Of a DNA stretch of 46,898 bases, positions 40,318 to 46,898 are shown piece after piece (the first letter of the stretch is position 1; each line of letters opens with the position of its first letter). The DNA comes from Chloroflexota bacterium (GTDB lineage: Bacteria; Chloroflexota; Anaerolineae; SpSt-313). Location of the stretch: assembly GCA_029553955.1 (NCBI GenBank), contig JAKPJZ010000159.1, positions 1 to 46,898 of the forward strand, given 5' to 3'. The notes beneath the pieces are model-generated. The model ran no database searches. It had not been told where the DNA came from and saw only the letters and a program-made list of their open reading frames with translations. The translations under genes and the position numbers were made by a program.

Positions 40318-43300
40318 CTACTGCACCACATCCCACACGGGGAAGATCGTGCGCGCATCCGCTCCGTGCACCCAGGCGGTCGAGTATGTCTCCACGCCGT
40401 CGACGGTGAGGGTGAAGGTGAGCTTGTGCGCCGGGTCCTGCGCCGCCGCGACGTCGACGTTGTCGAAATCCCACACCGGGTAGGTCAGGCCGCCCCGCGT
40501 CACCAGCCGCTTGACCCCCACCCCCACCGGCTCTGCCACCCCATTGTCCAGCGCGCGCCACAGCCGCATCGTCGGGCTCCAGTCGGGCGGGGCCGACTCC
40601 AGCGTGCCCGGCCGGAAGAGCATGGCCGTCAGGTTGGCCAGGCTCGCGCCCTGCACGTGGGCGCCGCCGTGTGGCCAGAGGATCTCGATGCGGGCGTCGA
40701 GGGCCGTGCGCACCTCGCCGCGCAGGTGCCATGATGCACTGCCAATGCCGCCGTCCTTGTCCTTGGCCTGGACGTCGGCGAGGTAGATGGCGCCATCGCC
40801 GGCGGGGATGGTGAAGCCGAGGCTATCGGCATGGCCGTGGCCGATCTCCACGCCGTCGCGCTTCAAGCTCCACTGGTACTGGAAGCCGGCGGCGGTGTCG
40901 GCGGCGCTGGGGTCCGTCGCATGCGCCCAGAGGCCGACCTGCGCGCCGCCAGGCCCGGCGCTGACGTGCGGGTCGATGGTCACCGCCGGCGCCACGTTGC
41001 GGATGATGGCCCGGAAGCCGGCCGCGACGCCGGCGCCATCCTTGTCGCTGACGGTGATGCGCACGCTGTAGGTGCCGTCGTCGTCGTAGGCGTGGGCGCG
41101 GAAGCCCAGGGCGCCGGGCGTCGTGGCGCTGAAGGTGCTCATCGTGCCGTCGCCCCATTCAACGCGCACCGTCCAGGGGCTGTCGGCGCCGGGGTCGGCA
41201 AAGCGGCCCAGGTTGAAGGAGGTGAGCGTGCCCTCGGCGGCGAGCTGATCGAACTGGCCCGAGAGGGTGGGGGCCACGTTGGCGACGTCGACCAGGAAGG
41301 TGGCCTCGCCGGCCGCGCCGTCCTTGTCGGTCACGCGGAGGGTGACGGCGTAGCGGCCGTCCTGGCCATAGACGTGGCTGCGCTGGGGCAGGGCGCCGGC
41401 GGCGCTGAGGCCGGGGATCAGGTCGCTCGAGCCGTCGCCCCAGCTCACGTGGGCCGCCCAGGGGCTGTCGAGGCCGGGGTCGGCGAAGGAGCCGAGGCTG
41501 AAAGAGGCCGCTGTGCCCTCGTCGGCGGTCTGATCCTTGGCTGCGGTGACTGCCGGCGCCACATTGCGCACGGTGACCGTGAGGGTGTCGCTGCCCGTCG
41601 CGCCGTCGTCGTCGTTGACGGTCACGGCAACTGTGTAGGCGCCATCCTGCGCGTAGGCATGGCTGAGCGCAAAGGCCTTGCCGCTCAGCGCCAGGGGCTG
41701 CGTGCTCGAGCCGTCGCCATAGTCGACGCTGGCCGTCCAGGTATCGGCGCCGGGGTCGCTGAACGAGCCCGAGCCGGTGAAGGTATCGCCCTCGTCGATG
41801 GCGGCGTCTGCGCCCGCCTCGACCGTGGGCACGACGTTGGCGATAGTGACTGTGAAGGTCACGTCACTCGCTGCCGTGTCCTTGTCGGTGACGGTGACGG
41901 TCACGGTATACTCGCCGTTGTCGGTGTAGGCGTGGGGCTGGGTGCCGAGCGGCCCTGTCGTTGCTGTCGTGAATGTGGTGTGCGCCGAGCCATCGCCCCA
42001 AGCGACGGCGACGGCCCACGGGCTGTCGGCGCCGGGGTCGGCAAAGCTGCCCAGGCTGAAGGAAGCCAGCGTGCCCTCGTCGGCGAGCTGGTCGTCGGGC
42101 GGGGTTACCGCGGGCGCGACGTTAGTGACCTCGACGATCGCCCTGGCGCCGCCCGCGCCGCCGTCTTGGTCGGTGACGGTCAGCCGCACGTCGTAGGCGC
42201 CGTTGTCGTCGGGCGTAAAGCTGAGGTCCGGGGCATCGCCGCTGGCATAGATGGTGGAGCCCCTGGTCACGGTCCAGGCGTAGGTGAAGGTATCGGCGCC
42301 GGGGTCCTTGACGGTGCTCGTCAGCGCGATCTCGGTGGCCTCGGGGCTCGCGGCCGGCGCGCCATGGATCGTGGGCGCCGGCGCTACGTTCTCGACGTGG
42401 ACGACAGTGGTGTACTCCGAGTAGCCGCCATCCTTGTCGATGATGCGCCCGCGCACGGTGTGGTCGCTCGGGCCGTCGGGGTAGGTGCACTGGCAGGAGG
42501 CAGCCGTATCGCTCGTGGCATAGGTCGCGCTCGCCAGGCTGGCGCCATTGCAGGCGTAGGCATAGCGCAAGCCCGCCGTGGTGTCGGGCGTCGAGGGATC
42601 TGTCGCCCCGCTGAAGCTGATCGTCGCCGCGCTGCCTTCGTCCACCGGCCCATTGTTCCCCAGCGTCGCCGCTGGCGCCACGTTCGTGACGTCGATGGTC
42701 GTGCTCGCGCTGCCCTCGCCGCCGTCGCCGTCGCTCACGCTGAGCGTCACCACGCAGCTGGCGTTGTCGTCGGGCGTAAAGTTGAGGGTCGCGACGCTGC
42801 CGGCCGTGCCGTAGGCCACGCCGTCCTTGATGACGCTCCAGGCGTAGCTGAGCGTATCGGCACCGGGGTCGGTGACCGAACTATGGAGCGTGATCGCCGT
42901 GCCCTCCGGGCTGCTCCCCGGCGCGCCGGTGATGGCCACCGTCGGCGCGACGTTGTTCACGGTGATCGACGTGCAGCCCGCGCCGGCGTAGGTCGTCTTC
43001 CCGTCGCCCAGGTCGACGGTGATCGTCGGGCTGCTGGGCCCATTGGCGTATGTGTGGGTCGCAGTGCCGGCGCTGGTGTAGCTGTTGGAACTGCCGTCGG
43101 CCCAGTGTACGGTCCACACGCTGGGCGTGTAGCTCGCGGGCGTGATGGCGCCGAGCGTCAGCACGTAGCTCGACCCTTCGTCCACGCTCTCCGCGCCGCC
43201 CAGCTCGATGGTCGGGACCGTGCAGGCATCGCCGACGCCGTCGCCGTCGGTGTCGGTCTGCTCCGGGTTGGCCACCGCCGGGCAGTTGTCGCCCGAGTCG

Positions 43301-44817
43301 GGCACGCCGTCGCCATCGCTGTCCGTCTCGCCTGTGCCGCCCACACTGATCGTCTTGCTGCCTGCGCCTGTATGCCACCCATCCTCGTCGCGCAGGTCCA
43401 CCGTGATGGTTGCGCTGCTCGGCCCGCCGGCGTACACGTGGCTTACGGCGCCGCCGCTCGGGTAGCTGTTGGAGTTGCTGTCGCCCCAGTGCACGAGCCA
43501 CTCCACGACCGTATCGCTGCCCGGGTCGCTGATGGTGCCGAGCGTCAGCGCATAGCTCGCACCTATGTCAGCGCTCGCCGCGCCATCCAGTGCGATGGTC
43601 GGCGCCACGTCCTTCACCGTGATCGATTTCGTGCCCGCGGCAAAGCCCGTGCCGTCGGGGTTGCGCAGTTGTACGACGATCCCCGGCTGGCTCGGCCCGT
43701 CGGCATACGTGTGGCTCACCGGGTACGCGCTGCTGTAGTAGGTCCAGGTGCTGCCGTCGCCCCAGAACACGATCCAGGCGCTGGGCGTGTAGGTGTCAGG
43801 CGTGATGGCGCCCAGCGCCAGCCAGTATTCCGACCCCTCGTCCACGCTCGCCGCGCCGTCCAGCGCAATCGTCGGGCCCGGGCCCACCGTGAGGGTCACG
43901 GGGTCCGAGGTGCTCCCGTCATAGTCCGTGTCGCCGAGGTACTCGGCCGTGAGGGTATGAGTGCCCTCACTGAAGCCGGCTACACCCCCCGAAACCACGC
44001 CGCCCGCCAGCTCTCTTCTGAACAGCTCTGTCGTGCCCTCCCGGAAGACCACGGTCCCCGTCGGCGTGCCCGTGGCCGGCGACAGCGGTGACACCGTCGC
44101 CGTGAGCGTCACCGTCTGGCCGTGCGCCGGCGATGCAGGCGAAGAGCTGAGCGCCGTCGCCGTGCCCGCCTTCACGATGACCGGCGGTGCCAGCAGGGCC
44201 AGCGAATGATGTGTACTCGCGGCGATGGCCGCCACCTTGCCCAGGCCCGCCGGCACAACCGTCTGGCCACGGTAGTCGGCATCGCCCGCTTTGACCCCCC
44301 AGGCGACCACCGTCCCATCATCCCTCAGCGCCAGGCTGTGATACGCGCCCGCGGCGATGGCGGTGACGTGCGCCGTGCTCGGGTTTTTCAGATCGGCCGG
44401 CACTGTTGCCTGGCCATAGTTGGCAGTGGTCGGGAACCAGCCGAAGGGATCTGGCGACGAAAAGTCGCCCCGGGCGACAACGGTCCCGTCACTCTTCAAC
44501 GCCAGGCTGTGAAGATGGCCGGCTGCGATGGCCACCACCCCGCTCAGCCCCGCCGCCGGCACGGTCGCCTGCCCCTTGCTGTTGTCGCCCCAGCCGACGA
44601 CACTTCCGTCGCTCCGCAGCGCCAGGCTGTGGGCGCCGCCTGCAGCGATAGCAGTGACGTCGGTCAGCCCGGCCGGCACATCACCATGGCTGGTGCCCCA
44701 GGCGACCACGGCGGTCGGCGGCGGTGCAGCCTGCGCCGGCAGGCACCACGGCCCTGAACTCAGGCCACTGCCCAGGAGCAGCGCCAACGCCGTCAACACC
44801 AGCGTGATGCGTTTCAT
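40318..44817 (-). CDS. Giant secreted RCC1 / Ig-like / PKD / TSP3 surface protein
   Basis: A 1499-residue exported protein. After a signal peptide (about 1-31) come RCC1-like repeats (about 39-210; VVAWGTSHGD, AIAAGGAHSLALRSDGSVVGWG), which would form a propeller. An Ig-like domain (about 215-315) and about ten PKD-type domains (about 313-1270) follow, interrupted near 497-531 by a calcium-binding thrombospondin type 3 segment (DSDGDGVPDSGDNCP, DTDGDGVGDAC). A bridging domain and one C-terminal module (about 1366-1499) complete it. The module matches the second module of the other two giants. The ATG at 44817 has GGGGGGAG 5 nt upstream; the frame open to 45444 overlaps a separate broken gene. 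No anchor is visible. It probably forms a long calcium-stabilised extracellular rod. Confidence 0.87.
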   Translation of the reverse strand: MKRITLVLTALALLLGSGLSSGPWCLPAQAAPPPTAVVAWGTSHGDVPAGLTDVTAIAAGGAHSLALRSDGSVVGWGDNSKGQATVPAAGLSGVVAIAAGHLHSLALKSDGTVVARGDFSSPDPFGWFPTTANYGQATVPADLKNPSTAHVTAIAAGAYHSLALRDDGTVVAWGVKAGDADYRGQTVVPAGLGKVAAIAASTHHSLALLAPPVIVKAGTATALSSSPASPAHGQTVTLTATVSPLSPATGTPTGTVVFREGTTELFRRELAGGVVSGGVAGFSEGTHTLTAEYLGDTDYDGSTSDPVTLTVGPGPTIALDGAASVDEGSEYWLALGAITPDTYTPSAWIVFWGDGSTWTYYSSAYPVSHTYADGPSQPGIVVQLRNPDGTGFAAGTKSITVKDVAPTIALDGAASADIGASYALTLGTISDPGSDTVVEWLVHWGDSNSNSYPSGGAVSHVYAGGPSSATITVDLRDEDGWHTGAGSKTISVGGTGETDSDGDGVPDSGDNCPAVANPEQTDTDGDGVGDACTVPTIELGGAESVDEGSSYVLTLGAITPASYTPSVWTVHWADGSSNSYTSAGTATHTYANGPSSPTITVDLGDGKTTYAGAGCTSITVNNVAPTVAITGAPGSSPEGTAITLHSSVTDPGADTLSYAWSVIKDGVAYGTAGSVATLNFTPDDNASCVVTLSVSDGDGGEGSASTTIDVTNVAPAATLGNNGPVDEGSAATISFSGATDPSTPDTTAGLRYAYACNGASLASATYATSDTAASCQCTYPDGPSDHTVRGRIIDKDGGYSEYTTVVHVENVAPAPTIHGAPAASPEATEIALTSTVKDPGADTFTYAWTVTRGSTIYASGDAPDLSFTPDDNGAYDVRLTVTDQDGGAGGARAIVEVTNVAPAVTPPDDQLADEGTLASFSLGSFADPGADSPWAVAVAWGDGSAHTTFTTATTGPLGTQPHAYTDNGEYTVTVTVTDKDTAASDVTFTVTIANVVPTVEAGADAAIDEGDTFTGSGSFSDPGADTWTASVDYGDGSSTQPLALSGKAFALSHAYAQDGAYTVAVTVNDDDGATGSDTLTVTVRNVAPAVTAAKDQTADEGTAASFSLGSFADPGLDSPWAAHVSWGDGSSDLIPGLSAAGALPQRSHVYGQDGRYAVTLRVTDKDGAAGEATFLVDVANVAPTLSGQFDQLAAEGTLTSFNLGRFADPGADSPWTVRVEWGDGTMSTFSATTPGALGFRAHAYDDDGTYSVRITVSDKDGAGVAAGFRAIIRNVAPAVTIDPHVSAGPGGAQVGLWAHATDPSAADTAAGFQYQWSLKRDGVEIGHGHADSLGFTIPAGDGAIYLADVQAKDKDGGIGSASWHLRGEVRTALDARIEILWPHGGAHVQGASLANLTAMLFRPGTLESAPPDWSPTMRLWRALDNGVAEPVGVGVKRLVTRGGLTYPVWDFDNVDVAAAQDPAHKLTFTLTVDGVETYSTAWVHGADARTIFPVWDVVQ

Positions 44818-44920
44818 CTCTCCCCCCTTGGCGCCAGCCCGCCGCGGCCGGGCACCCGGCCCCGTCGCCGAGGCCCTCGGCAGCCACGGCTCGAGCATGG
44901 CCGCCATCGCCAGGCGCGCT

Positions 44921-45270
44921 CTACTGCTGCGCGCCTCCCTCCTCCGGCCCAAAGATGCTGTCGACCAGTTCCTGTGCCGAAGAGATATTGATCTGCCGCC
45001 CGCACCACACGGCCGTTGCCGCGTTCTTGGGGCTGATGCCGATGAGCAGGAGGTGGCGCCCGACGGCGAGCATGGCCGGCGCCGCATCGGGGCGCTCCGA
45101 GGTCGTATCGAAGAGGATGACGTCGGGCGCCAGGCGGCCAGTTCCTGCGCGGTGGGCAGCGGCAGCTCGAGCGGGATGACCTCGATGCCCGGGCAGCGCC
45201 GCAGGCTCTCGCCCACCGCGCCCAGGATGATCGATTGCCCGTAGAGCACGACCCGCCGCGGTCTCTCCAT
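44921..45270 (-). pseudogene. Frameshifted small receiver-like protein gene
   Basis: The frame starts at the ATG at 45270 (GGAGGGGG upstream) as MERPRRVVLYGQSIILGAVG and runs well to AQELAAW near 45132. Protein-like sequence then continues in another frame as APDVILFDTTSERPDAAPAM to the TAG at 44921-44923 (ending FGPEEGGAQQ). One missing base near 45125-45134 explains this. The joined product of about 116 residues looks like an atypical receiver (VLYGQS beta-1, DVILFD with Asp, LLIGISPKN), comparable to the gene at 12546-12920. It could be a real mutation or an assembly error. Confidence 0.6.
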
Positions 45271-45289
45271 CGCATCCCCCTCCGACACC

Positions 45290-45318
45290 AGCATATCAGC
45301 AAAGGTGGCGGCCCACAA
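45290..45318 (-). promoter_or_regulatory. Possible promoter of the receiver-like gene
   Basis: Read leftward: TTGTGG, 17 nt, TATGCT, with TG one base before the -10 (extended -10). The start codon is 20 nt beyond the -10. Confidence 0.4.
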
Positions 45319-45338
45319 TGTCCCCTGAGACAGAAAAA

Positions 45339-45379
45339 GGACAGTCCCCACTCTGTGTGGAGACTGTCCCCAGGGACAG
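45339..45379. repeat. REP-like GGACAGTCCCC hairpins
   Basis: Arms 45339-45351 and 45357-45369 (13 bp, one mismatch) and a second small hairpin (CTGTCCC with GGGACAG) form a double stem-loop. The word GGGACAGTCCC is typical, as I remember, of REP elements linked to TnpA-REP (RAYT) transposases; no such gene is in the window. It lies 21 nt beyond the regulator stop at 45401 and may also act as its terminator. Confidence 0.5.
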
Positions 45380-45400
45380 TGCCCGGCCCGGCGCCGGGGC

Positions 45401-46060
45401 CTATTCGCCTGGCTGCGTGCCGCCCAGGCCCGCTCGCCCGGCATAGGCCAGCACCTGGGCGCGGTGCTCCAGGTGCAGCAGGCGCATGATCTCGGCCATG
45501 TGATACTTGACGGTGCGTGCGCTCAAGCTCAACCGCACGCCCACCTCCTTGTAGGCCAGCCCCTGCGCCACCAGCGCCAGCACCTCGCGCTGCCGCGCCG
45601 TCAACCGCTGGGCCGGCGCTTCCTCACCCTTGGCCCCCGGCGCCGCCAGCCGCGCAAACTCGCCGAGCAGCCTGCCGGCCAGCCCCGGCGAAAAGGGCGG
45701 CACGCCTTGCAGCGCCTGCTCGAGGCTCGCCACGAGCGCCTCGGCGTCGATGCTCTTGAGCAGGTAGCCGCAGGCCCCGCTCTTCACTGCCTCGAAGAGG
45801 TCCTCGTCCCCGTCCGAGGTGGTGAGCATCACGATCCTCGCCGCCGGCATCTCAGCCTTGATGCGCCGCGTCGCCTCCAGGCCATCGCAGCCGGGCATAC
45901 GGATATCCATCAGGATGACGTCGGGCTGCAGCGTGCGCGCCAGGCTCAGCGCCTCCAGCCCGTCGCACGCCGCCCCGGCCACCTCGATGCCGTGTACCTC
46001 CAGCAGGTTACGCAGCCCCTCCAAGAGCAGTTGGTGGTCATCCGCCAGGAGCACCCTCAT
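45401..46060 (-). CDS. NarL/FixJ-type response regulator
   Basis: A 219-residue regulator. The receiver (1-118) has MRVLLADDH, phosphoacceptor Asp52 in VILMDIRMPG, a Thr in VMLTTS, and Lys in GYLLKS. The LuxR-type helix-turn-helix (about 150-212) has LTARQREVLALVAQGLAYKEVG and SARTVKYH. The ATG at 46060 lies inside the end of the kinase gene (23-nt overlap), with GGGGAGGGG upstream, so the two are translationally coupled. It is the output partner of the kinase at 46038-46871. Targets are unknown; the small receiver-like gene and the PKD giant lie directly downstream on the same strand. Confidence 0.92.
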   Translation of the reverse strand: MRVLLADDHQLLLEGLRNLLEVHGIEVAGAACDGLEALSLARTLQPDVILMDIRMPGCDGLEATRRIKAEMPAARIVMLTTSDGDEDLFEAVKSGACGYLLKSIDAEALVASLEQALQGVPPFSPGLAGRLLGEFARLAAPGAKGEEAPAQRLTARQREVLALVAQGLAYKEVGVRLSLSARTVKYHMAEIMRLLHLEHRAQVLAYAGRAGLGGTQPGE

Positions 46061-46871
46061 CCTCGCCCCTCCCCTCGTCGCCCGCGGGCACCTGCAGCAC
46101 CACCCGCGTGCCCGCGCCCGGCCGGCTGTCGATGGTCACGCAGCCGCCGGCCTGCGCCATGCGCTCGCGCATGCCGGCCAGCCCAAAGTGCTGCGCCTCG
46201 CTGCCGGCGACCTGGGCCGGGTCAAAGCCGCAGCCGTCGTTGGCCACCACGACCCGCACCTGGCTGCCCGCACGCGCCAGGCTCACCTCGACGGAGCGCG
46301 CCCGCCCGTGCCGTCGCGCGTTGGTCAGCGCCTCCTGGATCACCCGCAGCACCTGCACCCCGGCGCTCGACGGCAGGTCGCCCTCCTGCAGGTGCGGGGG
46401 CAGGGCCAACGTGACGTGCACGCCGTACTGCGCCTGGTATGACTGCAGGTGCTGCCGCAGTGCGGCCAGGAACGACCAGCCGTCTTGCGCGCCGGCCTTG
46501 AGGCCAAAGATCGACTCGCGCAGGTCGAGGTGGGCTGTCTGCGCGACGTGGGCCAGGCGGGCCAACTGCGCCTCGGCCGTGGCCGCGTCGCCATCGTGCA
46601 CCCGCTTGCCGATGGCCTGCGCCTGCAGGCTCACATAGCCGAGCACCTGCCCCAGGCTGTCGTGCAGCTCGCGCGCCAGGTGCTCGCGCTCTTGCATGGT
46701 GGCCACCGCCCGTTGCTCCTGCAGCAGCCGCGCCTGCGCAGTCACCTCTTCGGTCACATCGCGCAGCAGGACCAACTGCCCCAGCGGGCCGTAGCGATCC
46801 TGCAGCGGCGAGATGTGCAGCAGGTAGTGGCGGGCCCCGCTACCGCCCTCCAGGCTGATGCGCGCAAGCAT
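46038..46871 (-). CDS. NarL-family sensor histidine kinase, 5' end missing
   Basis: The C-terminal 277 residues of a kinase. Residues 1-45 are the end of a PAS domain with its PAC strand (HYLLHISPLQDRYGPLGQLV). HisKA_3 has the phospho-His at about residue 70 in LARELHDSLGQVLGY. HATPase_c (about 160-265) has EALTNARRHG, NDGCGFD and the G-rich GLAGMRERM. The frame is still open at the window edge and no ribosome binding site precedes the first ATG, so the true start lies outside. The sequence ends in a run of C that is probably not genuine coding DNA. It overlaps its partner regulator by 23 nt. Confidence 0.88.
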   Translation of the reverse strand: MLARISLEGGSGARHYLLHISPLQDRYGPLGQLVLLRDVTEEVTAQARLLQEQRAVATMQEREHLARELHDSLGQVLGYVSLQAQAIGKRVHDGDAATAEAQLARLAHVAQTAHLDLRESIFGLKAGAQDGWSFLAALRQHLQSYQAQYGVHVTLALPPHLQEGDLPSSAGVQVLRVIQEALTNARRHGRARSVEVSLARAGSQVRVVVANDGCGFDPAQVAGSEAQHFGLAGMRERMAQAGGCVTIDSRPGAGTRVVLQVPAGDEGRGEDEGAPGG

Positions 46872-46875
46872 TGCG

Positions 46876-46898
46876 CCCCCCCCCCCCCCCCCCCCCCC
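46876..46898. other. Poly-C run at the window end
   Basis: Twenty-three consecutive C residues close the window inside a kinase reading frame. Read on the coding strand it would be a string of glycines. A polymerase or assembly artefact at a contig edge is the simplest explanation. Confidence 0.75.

Noticed and set aside
40831..44091. Long rightward frame opposite the RCC1/PKD giant, and similar ones at 24021-26648 and 28781-31612
   Set aside because: Arg/Ala/Gly/His-rich mirror translations of repeat-rich genes, with no ribosome binding site and no recognisable fold.
40318..45444. Single 1708-residue protein starting at 45444
   Set aside because: The part before 44817 crosses an independent small gene in a wrong frame. 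A signal peptide and strong ribosome binding site start at 44817.

Overview
The window is about 47 kb of high-GC DNA from a bacterial chromosome. Gene content suggests a Chloroflexota-like organism, for example an Anaerolineae/Caldilineae relative. The pointers are large PKD/Ig surface proteins, a BTAD-AAA SARP-type activator, NarL-type kinase/regulator pairs and many small dispersed palindromes. This is inference: there is no rRNA or other marker gene. The right end is a run of 23 C, probably a contig-end artefact. I see no tRNA, rRNA, CRISPR array, transposase or phage structural block.

Left part (1-10.6 kb): a 263-bp MITE-like element with an 8-bp target duplication lies in gene-free DNA. 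Then come a leftward flippase-like membrane protein and, divergently, a sugar-nucleotidyltransferase/phosphohexomutase fusion, a degenerate Lgt-like membrane protein and a membrane GT2 glycosyltransferase, together suggestive of envelope glycan synthesis. A DinB-like protein and a glycyl radical enzyme follow. Active-site spacing points to trans-4-hydroxy-L-proline dehydratase; its activase is not in the window.

Middle (10.7-21 kb), mostly leftward: a secreted FG-GAP protein, a degenerate receiver protein, and an operon of a TM2 protein, a DUF4436-like protein and a multi-pass acyltransferase-like protein. Next is a histidine kinase / four-helix-bundle / response regulator operon. Here a four-helix-bundle gene bracketed by 10-bp tandem arrays sits between kinase and regulator, and the arrays now encode the kinase C-terminus and the regulator N-terminus. 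A pseudogene remnant and a HEPN-MNT fragment fusion follow.

Right part (21-36 kb) is a leftward cluster of surface proteins: a beta-helix/Ig/PKD giant, an Ig/PKD giant, and three paralogous fibre proteins with YadA-like head repeats and a C-terminal S74 chaperone domain, with no phage genes around them. A third giant (RCC1/Ig/PKD/TSP3) lies at 40.3-44.8 kb. All three giants end in the same unrecognised roughly 125-residue C-terminal module, as two copies, two copies and one copy. A rightward BTAD/AAA/TPR activator (36.6-40.2 kb) lies among them, and a second kinase/regulator pair closes the window.

The strongest structural signal is a set of perfect or near-perfect palindromes with 20-41-bp arms, mostly directly after stop codons. 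Two related copies (28338-28415 and 40191-40265) differ at several stem positions, and every change is matched in the opposite arm.
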